The translations under genes were made by a program, and so were the position numbers. Below are positions 22,672 through 31,570 of a DNA stretch of 64,000 nt, one piece after another. The first letter of the stretch is position 1; every line of letters starts with the position of its first letter. The notes under the pieces were generated by a model. It worked only from the letters and a program-made list of their open reading frames with translations. It did not search any database and was not told the origin of the DNA. The stretch is taken from NCBI GenBank assembly GCA_947652115.1, contig OX393572.1, positions 1,807,102 to 1,871,101 of the forward strand. The letters run 5' to 3'. This DNA is from Blastomussa wellsi. Its lineage: Eukaryota > Cnidaria > Anthozoa > Scleractinia > Plerogyridae.

Positions 22672-24829
22672 GTATAACAATATAATTTGGTTTTATCAAC
22701 TGCGTTGAAAATGTGGATTGGCCACCGTAAAGAGATTCAAGAGCTGACGTTTCGAGCGTTAGCCCTTCGTCGGATTCGCTCCGAAGAAGGGCTAACGCTC
22801 GAACCGTCAGCTCTTGAATCTCTTTACGGCAATTCACATTATCAACCCAGTTGATAAAACCAAATTATCTTATCATAATTGCACTTATGAGTTTCATGAT
22901 CACTTTTTTAAATTTTGTCTCTCACTTTTCTAGGAGGATTCAATGCATCCGTTATTCTTGGTGGACTCAACTACAAAAATTACACAAAGAAGTTAATTTC
23001 CTTTTTAGACCCAGTTATCTTCTATTCAGGGCGTAACTATAGCCGGTTTGAGCGGTGTTGGCATGCCAAGACAGACGGCTCGGCTGCGTCCACATTCCAC
23101 AGCAACTGCGATGGAAAGGGACCCACAGTGACGATCATTAAATCTGGTGCTTACATATTTGGCGGATATACCGACGTGTCTTGGCACAGCAGTAAGTATA
23201 TATAAGACTTTTTTTCCTGCGTCTTTTGAGCAAGTGCCCAAACTGTTTGTGTTGTTGTTTTTTCTGCTATTGATCTTATCTTTTAAACCTCCCGGAGAAA
23301 TCAGTCCCAGAATTCGCGGGGTAAAATTTTCGTGTTTGAAATAGTAGATTTTGTGCTACAATTTCCTTTGACCTTTACTCAAATTATGCATAAAATCTTG
23401 ACCTTCCTTTTAATTGCTGTCTAGATATAGGTACCCGTCAGTATTTTATGCTGTTGTTGAAGTTGTTTTCCCTCAAAGACACCTTTTTTACAATATGGCA
23501 TTTTAAGTCTGATTTTATCTTCAGCTGAGGTGTTTAGAATTTTTCAGGTTCCGGCTACTCCTCGGCTAGCAAACCTTTCCTCTTCTCGCCTCTCCTGTTA
23601 AGCTGACTCAGTATCAAAATAATCAAATTCCGCTCGCGCTCGCCGTATGGTACATTGCAATTCCTAAGTTTTGATTAGTTTAGAGGCAATGGTATATGAG
23701 CTCATATGCCACGGACCGTACATATGTACGCGGAAAGAATGCATTTTTCGTAATGTTTGTACAACAGTTTTGGGGCGTTTTTAATAAAACAATTATTCCA
23801 CTCCTGCTTGTTGGATATGAGATAGTTACAGCCAACTCGGCGCGTACCATCTCATATCCAACGCGCGCTCGTGGAATAATTGTTAATTATTATTTAGAGC
23901 CATCTCGGTGCTACACGCCTCGTTGGCTATCTACCATCTCATATCTTGTCATCGTCCTTGTTGCTGCAGCACTTTTCTTTCTTCTCTGTTTTTGTCATTT
24001 ACAAGGTGCTTCGTATTGCTGATTTCATTTTAGGTTGCTATTACTCCTAAGCCAGCAAAGCTTTCCTCTTCTCGTTTTACAACGACAAAGGATATAATCC
24101 TGTTAAGCTGACTCAGTATCGGGAAAACGCTATCTACAGCTGTTTCAGTTACGGATCCACTTTTGGCAGTGGGCGTCACATCTTGATATCAGACAACGCT
24201 TTGAGCAACCAAGGATCGGTTTCCATAGAAACACCGTTCATATTGTCATATTTGTCGTGTTTGAATTCAGAGAAAAACTAGTTAAAATGACTTGAATAGT
24301 TCATAACAACCGAGCAATGATTGTAATGTCTAGTCCCATTAATTAATTAATTAATTAATTAATCAATCAATCAATCAATCAATGAATCAATCAATCAATT
24401 AATTAATTATTTTTGCGATACTGTAATAACTCATTATAGTCATGCAAATAAGGCTTGCTGTTGTTGTTGTTGACACTTCAGACTGTAACAGTTGTTGTCT
24501 TCATTTCAGATTCCGCCTACTCCTCAGCCAGCAAAGCTTTCCTCTTTTCGCTTTACAACGACAAAGGATATAATCCTGTTAAGCTGACTCAGTATCAATA
24601 TCAACAATATGCCATGTATGGAACGTACAGTTACGGACCCACTTTTGGTCAAGCACATGACATCTACATAGAGAACAACGCTTTGAACAACCAAAACTCG
24701 TATACCTATTGCGGGGGCACATACTCAGTCCCGCAGGGATATTCAGCTAGTTACTGTAAGTTTTTTACTGGAGTCAACAACTATTTTACTCCCACTGACA
24801 TTGAAGTGTTCTACGAAATAAGTAATTAA
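19763..24829 (+). CDS. Secreted PAN/Apple - EGF - EGF - TLDc protein, copy A
   Basis: Exons 19763-20093, 20436-20585, 21299-21424, 21756-21890, 22934-23191 and 24510-24829; 1320 bases, 439 residues, all introns GT-AG and phase 1. Residues 1-25 are a signal peptide (cleavage after QVKA). A PAN/Apple domain spans about 28-108 (FVCLQECNLDVRCQSFNF, MCELNN). Residues 111-160 form a short module with SAKYWFDS and HCNMETE, like the start of fibrinogen/collagen C-terminal domains. EGF1 (DVDECSSS, about 161-203) and EGF2 (DIDECAKG, about 203-245) each have six cysteines and the Asn-hydroxylation pattern. The TLDc domain starts near 250 (VILGGLNY; DGSAASTFHSNCDGKGPT; FGGYTDVSW) and ends TPTDIEVFYEISN. 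Exon 5 has a 12-base insertion (NYSR, a possible N-glycosylation site) absent in B and C. AATAAA at 24988-24993 is the likely poly(A) signal. Extracellular, function unknown. Confidence 0.9.
20702..20980. mobile_element. 279-base insertion with 8-base target duplication, unit A only
   Basis: caatagca occurs at 20694-20701 and 20981-20988, and only once at the matching place in B (near 43594) and C. The insert has no clear terminal inverted repeats and no frame, but contains a hairpin caccgcctgc...gcaggcggtg. An 8-base duplication is typical of hAT-type transposition. It inserted after the gene duplication, in intron 2. Confidence 0.75.
22624..22868. mobile_element. Coding-free palindromic PLE insertion, intron 4 of gene A
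   Basis: Flanked by the 15-base direct duplication cttatcataattgca (22609-22623 and 22869-22883). The two arms (tataatttggttttatcaac ... gccgtaaagag mirrored by ctctttacgg ... gataaaaccaaattat) are the same arms that bracket the GIY-YIG gene at 27133-28141, here joined without an interior. The ribozyme-like core is degraded (ccgaagaa, gaaccgtc). Orthologous insertions occur in B and C, so it predates the duplication. Confidence 0.8.
23548..23631 (+). pseudogene. Relic TLDc terminal exon (6psi), gene A
   Basis: After a good acceptor (atttttcag) the sequence reads SSGYSSASKPFLFSP, homologous to the start of exons 6a and 6b. About 20 bases corresponding to YNDKGYN are missing, which shifts the frame to an early stop. 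Then ctgactcagtatcaaaat again matches exon 6. It is a dead copy of the last exon. Confidence 0.8.
23788..23884. repeat. Nested hairpin repeat, intron 5 of gene A
   Basis: Outer arms aacaattattccac and gtggaataattgtt; inner arms gttggatatgagat and atctcatatccaac. Same structure at 46394-46490 and 60846-60942. Likely a small MITE lying between the alternative terminal exons. Confidence 0.7.
24034..24281 (+). pseudogene. Alternative terminal exon 6a of gene A, killed by a nonsense change
   Basis: It follows cattttag and would continue exon 5 in frame, but the sixth codon is TAA (tcctaagccagc) where B and C have TCA (tcctcagccagc). The rest of the frame (SKAFLFSFYNDKGYNPVKLT) is still open to the shared stop, so the loss is recent. 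In B and C the same exon is intact. Confidence 0.85.
24339..24409. repeat. TTAA/TCAA tetranucleotide microsatellite
   Basis: About 18 tetranucleotide units between exons 6a and 6b. The matching arrays in B (46944-46980) and C (61396-61443) are shorter and carry ATCG variants. Confidence 0.9.
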
Positions 24830-25031
24830 AATCAGAAAACAACTAATCTTAATTAACGTTAATTTTAAAAAACATTGTAACGGAAATGACTATTTCGCGA
24901 AAATAGATGAGACAAATTTTGCGAGATTTAAAATTCGTGATTTTGCAGAAAAATTGCATTGAAAGGAACTAAATTTCGCGAAAATTTAATAAATGGGAAT
25001 CTCAAACTGGGTGTTGTTGTCATTTTATAAT

Positions 25032-26104
25032 GAGGGTCCTGAATGGGTAAAATGGGAACTGGGATTGGCCTTTTTTTGCACTGGGAAAATGAGATTTGGG
25101 GGACTAGGGCTGGGATTTGGTCATTAAGAATGAGAAAAAATGTAAAAAAATGGGAATGGGATAAAAATATTTTACCCATGACCAAGCGAGACATCACTTA
25201 TTTCCTGGATTGAGGAATGTCAGAAAATTGTTCAAGCGCCTTGTTCGTGTCAATTTTTAGTATGTTTAGCCAGTACGTTTTATTTTCCCCGAATCAGCGG
25301 CCTTGATCATTACTTGTGGTGAAAGATATGTGTGTACAGTGGTGTGTGTATTAAAATTGTGTGTGTAAAGCCAAAAAATGGCGGAAGCATTGTTCTCATG
25401 CCAGAATTCCACGAACTATAGCGCCTGGTGACAGTGAATCTGAGGAAGAGGTAGAAAGCGCTCTTGAAACAACATTGAGCATGATCGGTCCGACCAGGCT
25501 TGGAAGGAAAAGAACACTTACACGTCAGATCAAGAGAATACGCTCTAGTTCATATTTGTTATACATTGCAGTAATTATCTGTCTTCTTATTGACCTCAAT
25601 GTCGTCAATATCTTGACACAACGTTGAGAAGGAACTGTTCCAAAAATACTTTGAGGGAGAAAACATTCAGGAGCCCAAGGACAAAATGAAATTAGCATAA
25701 GTGATAAAATATTTTATGTGGATGCGCGAAATCTCGTTATTTCTTGACAGCAGTAATGTATGATAAAACAATTATCAGATCGTTTGTGTTGTGTGGTCCG
25801 GAATAATCATGATCTCGGTGAGCGTTATCATCGGAAGCCGGATATGACAAAAACCTCATCCAAAAACTTTATTTGTGCCGTTTCAGTACAGTCTAAAATA
25901 CTCGTGAACTTTTGCGTCTTTGTTGCGCCGTATTCTCAGCCGTAATTTTGACGCGATACAATGTATAATACTGGGATTTTTCTGAATTCTGCAAGTGGAA
26001 ATGGGATTTGAACACTAGGAAGTGGGATTTGAAAAAAATTGGGCTGGGAAATGGGATTAGTACTCCCCCCCCCCCCCCCCCCCGCCCGCCCCTTCAGGAC
26101 CCTC
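25032..26104. mobile_element. 1.07-kb inverted-repeat element, copy A
   Basis: The ends gagggtcctgaatggg and ccccttcaggaccctc are inverted copies; flanking TATA-like sequence on both sides may be a target duplication. The interior is rich in aatgggat motifs, ends in a poly-C run (about 26066-26083), and contains an 88-codon frame (25361-25627). Copies lie at 47605-48648 and 62095-63155 at the same place behind genes B and C. Confidence 0.7.
25361..25627 (+). other. Open frame in the inverted-repeat element, copy A
   Basis: 88 codons, open in all three units. It shows an acidic run (GDSESEEEVESALE), a basic run (GRKRTLTRQIKRIR) and a C-terminal hydrophobic segment (SYLLYIAVIICLLIDLNVV) like a tail anchor. 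The frame opens with GTG, not ATG, so if translated it needs an upstream exon or a later start. Not recognised. Changes between copies are mostly amino-acid replacing. Confidence 0.3.
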
Positions 26105-27119
26105 TATAAGAACATCGACGACCATTGAAGAGAACAGGAGCAAAACAAATTAAGACGGAATCCGTTAGGACTTCGAGCATTCATTGGACAAAATTATGTA
26201 CCAAAATGTTTTACACCTTATTGCAAGCTTTTTGTGTTACTACTTCAAATATATTATCAAGAGAAATCTTTTCTAACAACACCAAACATCGAAAAAAAAT
26301 TTCGAAGTTCCACTGAATTCCACTGAATAGCTTAAAAGATGTGATATTTTTTCTATAGCTTGCAAGCTTTGAAATTCATTTTCTCAGTCTCTGATAAGAA
26401 ATTGTTGTCGGTGTTATCACAAATAATTACTTACATCTTAACCTTTTATTAAGGGTAAAAATAACGCAATATGATTTAAATTATTCTGGTACTCGATTTT
26501 TGTCCAACTTAAATAAATATTACTCAACTTCCTTAACTTAATCGGGTTATCATATTACGTTCGCGAAGAACAAGGTTAATAATACAAAGTTCAGAATTGA
26601 CGAGATGTTCTTTTTCGATGTGATTCGGAGGAAGAGAGCATAAACATATAAAACAGCATTAGGGTTACGAGGGATCTACACCATGCCTCTAAATTTCGCG
26701 TCATTAATTTTTATGATAACCTTTTTTGGCGGGTCTTTAATTTCGCGATTTTTTACAAATCACGAGAATCATGAAAATTAAGCCCCGTGGAAATAAGTGA
26801 CAATAAGGTATAACCTCCAGTTGGATAAAATGAGTGACCAATTGATGTTGTTGTTATTGTTGTTTGTGTATCGATATAAATTTCTCCTTGCAAGTAGTCT
26901 TTAAATCAATGCAATGAAAAGAACTGATGATAATCTAAATTCTACTCACAATCTCAATACAGAATCAAGCAGGGAAGTTATGGGAATAAAGAAAATCATC
27001 AACTGCTGAGATTTTAGTTTGATATACCACCAAATTCTTAGGAGGTAGATAATTAGCTCATACACTTACTTTTACTAACAAGCTTGGCATAGTGGCGAAC
27101 TTTACAGAAACTACCAAAT
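26105..27119. other. Intergenic stretch of unit A, no gene seen
   Basis: About 1 kb of AT-rich sequence, repeated at 48649-49664 and 63156-64000, with no recognisable protein or RNA gene. Small direct gttgttgttattgttg runs occur near 26848. Confidence 0.5.
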
Positions 27120-27135
27120 TTTTTGTCTTGTATAG

Positions 27136-27180
<45 letters not shown>

Positions 27181-27298
27181 GTATAACAATATAATTTGGT
27201 TTTATCAACTGGGTTGATAATGTCAATTGGCCACCGTAAAGAGATTCAAGAGCTGACGTTTCGAGCGTTAGCCCTTCGTCGGAGCGACGTTTCGAGCG

Positions 27299-27402
27299 TT
27301 AGCCCTTCGTAGCCCTTCGTTAGCCCTTCGTTAGCCCTTCGGTAGCCCTTCGTAGCCCTTCGTTAGCCCTTCGGTAGCCCTTCGTAGCCCTTCGTTAGCC
27401 CT
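27299..27402. repeat. tagcccttcgt minisatellite in the PLE left arm
   Basis: About ten units of 9-11 bases (tagcccttcgt, tagcccttcg) derived from the antisense of the ribozyme-like stem-II region. Copy B at 49815 has a single unit, so the expansion is specific to copy A and explains the 130-base length difference. Confidence 0.9.
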
Positions 27403-27437
27403 TCGTCGGAGCGAATCAAGTAACTAAAAAGTTACTT

Positions 27438-27947
27438 ATGTTTTTGTCGTTAATTTCATTCAAACGCGACAAAAACATGGGTAACTTTTTAGTTAGAAGT
27501 GCATTCCAAACTAGTGATCAACCCGGAACTTTTAAATGCGCTCGCGCACGATGCAAAACATGCCCTTTCATCCACAACGTTGACAAAATATCGGGACCCA
27601 AGCGATCTATCAAAATCACTGATCATTTCACCTGTACCTCAGCCAATGCCATCTACTGCATAACTTGCACTCTTTACAAAAAGTTGTACATCGGCGAAAC
27701 AGGGAGACGACTTGGCGACCGATTCCGAGAACACCTTCGTGACGTAGAGAAAGACGACAAAAATGCATCGAAACCTGTCGCGAGACACTTCAATCTCCCA
27801 AATCATTCTAAGCAGCATATGGCAGTCTGCGGCCTTTCCCTTCACCAAGGAAACACGGAAAGCCGTAAAACTCTAGAACAAAAATTTATTTTTCAGATCG
27901 GCACTCTTAATCCTCACGGTATCAACGAACGCTTTTCATTCAACTAA
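27438..27947 (+). CDS. GIY-YIG endonuclease domain of a Penelope-like element (fragment)
   Basis: 169 codons. In PLEs this nuclease nicks the target DNA during retrotransposition; it normally follows a reverse transcriptase that is missing here. The zinc-binding linker shows C34, C39 and C42 (FKCARARCKTCPFI) and a later CTSANAIYCITC. The GIY-YIG core is AIYCITC then KLYIGETGRRLGDRFREH (about 71-99), with the likely catalytic Glu in LEQKF near 147. The first dozen residues come from the foldback that joins the inverted left arm, so the ATG is probably accidental. The C-terminus FSFN and stop look natural. Translation of this truncated piece is doubtful. Confidence 0.8.
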   Translation: MFLSLISFKRDKNMGNFLVRSAFQTSDQPGTFKCARARCKTCPFIHNVDKISGPKRSIKITDHFTCTSANAIYCITCTLYKKLYIGETGRRLGDRFREHLRDVEKDDKNASKPVARHFNLPNHSKQHMAVCGLSLHQGNTESRKTLEQKFIFQIGTLNPHGINERFSFN

Positions 27948-28040
27948 TTTATTCCATTGTTTTCACGCTACCAGGCACCAGCCAATAGCGAAGCTCCATC
28001 TTTCTGTATCAGATAAAAAACACACGACCCACAATTCCTT

Positions 28041-28088
28041 GATTCGCTCCGACGAAGGGCTATCGCTCGAAACGTCAGCAATTGAATC
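28041..28088 (+). ncRNA. Hammerhead-ribozyme-like motif in the PLE right arm, unit A
   Basis: Stem I would pair gattc/gct (28041-28048) with agc/gaatc (28077-28079 and 28084-28088) around an aatt internal loop. The core is CCGACGA (28049-28055), stem II is gggc/gctc, then GAAA (28069-28072) and CGTC with cleavage expected after C28076. Deviations: U4 is C, there is an extra A before stem II, and stem III is only CG/none, as in PLE hammerhead variants reported to act as dimers. The antisense copy lies in the left arm. Confidence 0.5.
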
Positions 28089-28154
28089 TCTTAACGGTGG
28101 CCAATTGACATTATCAACCCAGTTGATAAAACCAAATTATATTTTTGTCTTGTA

Positions 28155-29462
28155 GTTGGTCACACATTTTAAAGGCCTCACCTATCATGAAAGTACTGCA
28201 TGCTCAAGAGCCTTTATTCCATGCAATTGGAAAACGAAAAGAGCAAACTTTCATACTTTTAACAACGAATACATCATGTATTTGTTATTAAAGGGAAAAA
28301 GTCATATTGATGTCATGACGTCACATATCCTGGCAACAATATTTGCAGCAATGGGACACATTCACGTCACAGCGGTCAAACCAACATCGCGTGCGCAGTT
28401 TTTGCCAGAACTACCGGTAGAGCCTAGTTGAATTTATGAAATCGTTTTTTACCAACGTCTTGCGTGCTTACAAATTCAGGCAAGTTATAAATAACCAGGA
28501 TTGGATGCTCTGAAAAGAATAGTGAAAATCGGATCAAAATTTAACCCCGGATTAGAGCTATTCGGCATTCGAACACGTACTGACAAATAGCTAAGAGCTT
28601 CGTGTTGACCGCTGTGTGAATTGAAGTAGCGTGGTCGAGTTTATCGTGTGTTGTTGCGCCACGCATCTGTAAATAGCCATCAGTCAGCTTAACTTTCTGT
28701 CTGTTGGAATACTTCAGGAGCACCCAATGGAACATTTCGGTGGATTATCTGTTCGGAAGCCCTGTTATGCCCTCAGATTTTTTTTAGTAAAATGTCACCT
28801 CGAACGTTCGTGATATGCAAAATGTAAAATACCTGTTGTTTTAGAAAGATAAAGATGCTGTTTAGGCTACGTGAAAAAGCCAGTTACCATTTTCGAAAAG
28901 GCAACAATAGCTCGCAAAATTGAATAATATGTTTCCGTCACTTCAACATTCAACTAAAACATCCTACCCAAAAAATGTTTTAGTTTACACAAAAATCTCT
29001 TTAAGGCCCAAAACGATATGTAATCCTCTGAAGCTAAGAACAACGATATTCCAAGACTTCTTAAATGTCCCCGATGGGTGCTCCTGATACTAGCCAAGAT
29101 TAGATTTGATTTAAATACTTATACTGTGTTATACATAACGTAGGCTTTGCGGAGTGCTCTTGAATAGTGCAAAGTATTGTTTATTATATTAATTGTTTTT
29201 AATCATTATTATTGCTACTCTACGTATCATGGACCTTTAGAAGTCCTTTTGACCAGTGCAATGCACTGTTTGTTATATTTATTGAAATCATTATTTACAA
29301 TATTTTATCATTGAATCACATAGTTGTCAACCGAATGTTCTGTGAGCTGGAATGGATCCAGTCTCTCGCGATCTCCTTCTGGGCTTAATGATATTTGTAC
29401 TTACAGCGAAAGCCCAGACAACAAAAAGCCGTGAAGTGGCATCGAGGTAAATGTGTTATGTA
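28155..29462. other. Intergenic stretch of unit A, no gene seen
   Basis: It contains a frame at 28156-28431 that is open in both A and B but has no ATG start, no recognised domain and no splice partner. The remainder is AT-rich with scattered short repeats. Confidence 0.4.
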
Positions 29463-29607
29463 ATATATCAAACACTCAAGACAGTGTTTCATCACATTTC
29501 CAAACACCGAGAAGAGAGTTGAAAATACGATGCGCAGCGGAGTATTTTTGAAGAACTTCGAGGTGTTTGGAAATGTGATGAAACACTGTCTCGAGTGTTT
29601 GATATAT
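29463..29607. mobile_element. MITE with 50-60-base inverted repeats, unit A
   Basis: atatatcaaacactcaag, then acagtgtttcatcacattt on the left; aaatgtgatgaaacactgt, then ctcgagtgtttgatatat on the right, with a short middle. Same element at 51880-52024. Confidence 0.8.
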
Positions 29608-30688
29608 CTTCTCAATCGAAACTAAAACTACGGATAAATATGAAGAAATATTACGCGTTCAGTGGCATTGGTACTATTTCTGTAGGCCGTGAGTCATATG
29701 GTTTCGAGTTCAGTTTGGAATTACTTAATTTGCACGAGTGAGTATTTATTCAATATATTATTGTAATTTTAATTTACAATTGAACTTTTCTTTTAAGCCC
29801 GGGTCAAGCGATAAGAGAGTCGCGTAGAATTGAAAGACTACAGTTACATGACAGTTTTATTCGACCGATCGATCAACTGCTGGCAAGCAGCATTGACTTA
29901 TTGGTCCAAATCCGATGCATGGGAACGGGCGAGAGTTGACGAGATTGCACGAGAGTAGACGAAAGCCTACAAGAACGCGAGCGAGAGTTTAAAATCTTCT
30001 CTTAACTCGACTTGTTCTCGCTTGACCCGGTCCGGTTTCAGAAGCGGCCACCTTGAGAACAGAACGAAAGGGTGTTATAGGCAAGTGACTTCTGTAGGGC
30101 GGTGGCCGTTAGTAAGTCAGTATTTATCAATTGTAAAACTTTAAAAGTAAATAAAACTGAGTTCAACGCTCACTTGTTCTTCTTGATTTTAGTGTTGCGC
30201 AAAGCCACACTCTGTCAAACGGTTATGTGCGCTAAAAATTGATCACTGGGCAAAATGTTATCTTTGCAAGGCAATTCCTAATTCGATTCGCGTGAAAGTC
30301 ACGCTTTTCACTCAAACAAACTTTTCCCACCTTTTTACAATGTCCGCTTTGAGGCAGTTCCTCGTTTTCACGCCCTTGGAACAAAGTCTCGTATCCCCGC
30401 ATTTGCCACAATTACTCATTTCCGAGCGCTTGCTACAAGGTAGTCCAGTTCTAGCCCCCTGCCAGGCAATGCTACACTCTTTGCATCGGAGAGCCGGGCT
30501 CCTGGACCAATTTTTTACGCAATGGTCGGTTAAAACAAGCTTCTGATAAAAATTGAGGGCAGCGCTATGCACCTTGCAGAGCCGAATAGCCATTTTTTGA
30601 TAACTATAGCGATATTTCTTGTTTACAAACAATGGGTGACGTCACTGATATCTTCCCTATTCCGATATATTACTACTCTAACATGTCG

Positions 30689-30897
30689 CGAGGCTTGGGG
30701 AAATAAAACAAAAGATTTTGCATCGAGGCTTGAGGGATGAATAAATAATTTCTTTTGTTTTAGTCTCCCAAGCCTCGGCGCCACATTTGAATTTCAATAT
30801 ATCGTAATTGGTCAAAAGGCCACTTCGGAAAATACCATAATACTCTTTTAGGTTATGCAATATTTTGGGGGAGAAACAAAGAGTATTATGGTATTTT
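30689..30897. repeat. Two adjacent hairpin repeats, unit A
   Basis: First hairpin 30689-30777 (cgaggcttggggaaataaaa against gtctcccaagcctcg). Second hairpin 30829-30897 (aaaataccataatactcttt against aaagagtattatggtatttt). Both are repeated at 53109-53197 and 53249-53317. Non-coding. Confidence 0.7.
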
Positions 30898-31520
30898 TGC
30901 GAAGTTGCCTATTAAGTTCAGGTGACGAGAAACATCGCTATTCCGGCAGTAACATGCCTTGTCGTGTTCTGTGTCTTTTTTGTACATCTATTTGAACGGT
31001 AAGGTCAGCCAATCATTATTTGCTCGCTTCAAATTTTGTACAAGATCCGTTCTCGAGCCACGCTGCTCACACGTCAAGGTTACTGAACAATGAAATTTCG
31101 ATTTAATGAACCTCTAAATAACAAGTTCTCGCTCCAGTAATAGTAAAATATAAAAGATATCGAAACAGCGAAACTCGCTGGTTTTATTTTAGGGGTTGAG
31201 GGCTCCTCGGGGTAAGTTATTGCGGGTAATAAAATATTGACGAGTGAAATTATTAGAATTTTGGGAAAACGCAAGTGAAATCATTTCCTAATTTGATTGC
31301 CTTTTAATATAATAGCTGACAAATTATGCTCACAATCGTGAGTTTTTGACTTGGTAGCCTGTGAACAGACTCCGGGGGTGGGTAGGGGACAGTGGATGCC
31401 CATAACCTCCCCCGAGCAACCCCGAGCCTGCTCGCAGGCTACGACTAGACAGGTATCGAGAAATTTCGCGCCAACCGTTGCCAAGGCAATTTTATAATTT
31501 CAAGATCCACCATCTCGCCA

Positions 31521-31570
31521 TAGAGTCTACAGTAGCTCAGTGGTTAGAGCATCCGACTAGATCACGGAGG
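31521..31570 (+). repeat. tRNA-like SINE head, truncated (unit A)
   Basis: agtctacagtagctcagtgg followed by ttagagcatccgactag has a perfect tRNA A-box context, but the sequence is cut after about 50 bases where unit X1 begins, so no B box or acceptor stem follows. The same scrap stands before X4 at 53945-53994. Confidence 0.6.

Larger units (their letters stand above)
27133..28141 (+). mobile_element. Penelope-like element remnant with inverted arms, unit A
   Basis: Bounded by the 13-base direct duplication tttttgtcttgta (27120-27132 and 28142-28154). The left arm is an inverted copy of the right arm (about 100 bases: tggttttatcaactgggttg ... against ... caacccagttgataaaacca). Next to the left arm is a foldback (27422-27449 against about 27467-27495). 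The interior encodes only the GIY-YIG end of a PLE polyprotein; reverse transcriptase is absent. A tagcccttcgt minisatellite is expanded in the left arm. Confidence 0.85.
19336..31570. repeat. Duplicated unit A, core
   Basis: Near-identical to 42237-53994 (unit B) and, as far as the window reaches, to 56705-64000 (unit C). It contains gene A, the roughly 1.05-kb inverted-repeat element, a PLE remnant and a MITE. Copy-specific differences are listed separately. Confidence 0.9.

Noticed and set aside
27299..27402. CRISPR-like array
   Set aside because: Units are contiguous 9-11-base repeats without spacers in eukaryotic DNA; it is a minisatellite.
28156..28431. 91-codon frame open in A and B
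   Set aside because: No ATG start and no known domain; it abuts the PLE target duplication, so the openness seems incidental.
30312..30632. 106-codon cysteine-rich minus-strand frame (also 52732-53052)
   Set aside because: CxxC pairs look zinc-ribbon-like, but the few differences between copies are nearly all replacing, an overlapping plus frame is equally open, and I recognise no family.
31521..31570. Possible tRNA gene (A-box context)
   Set aside because: Only about 50 bases; no B box, anticodon arm pairing or acceptor stem, so it is a SINE head.
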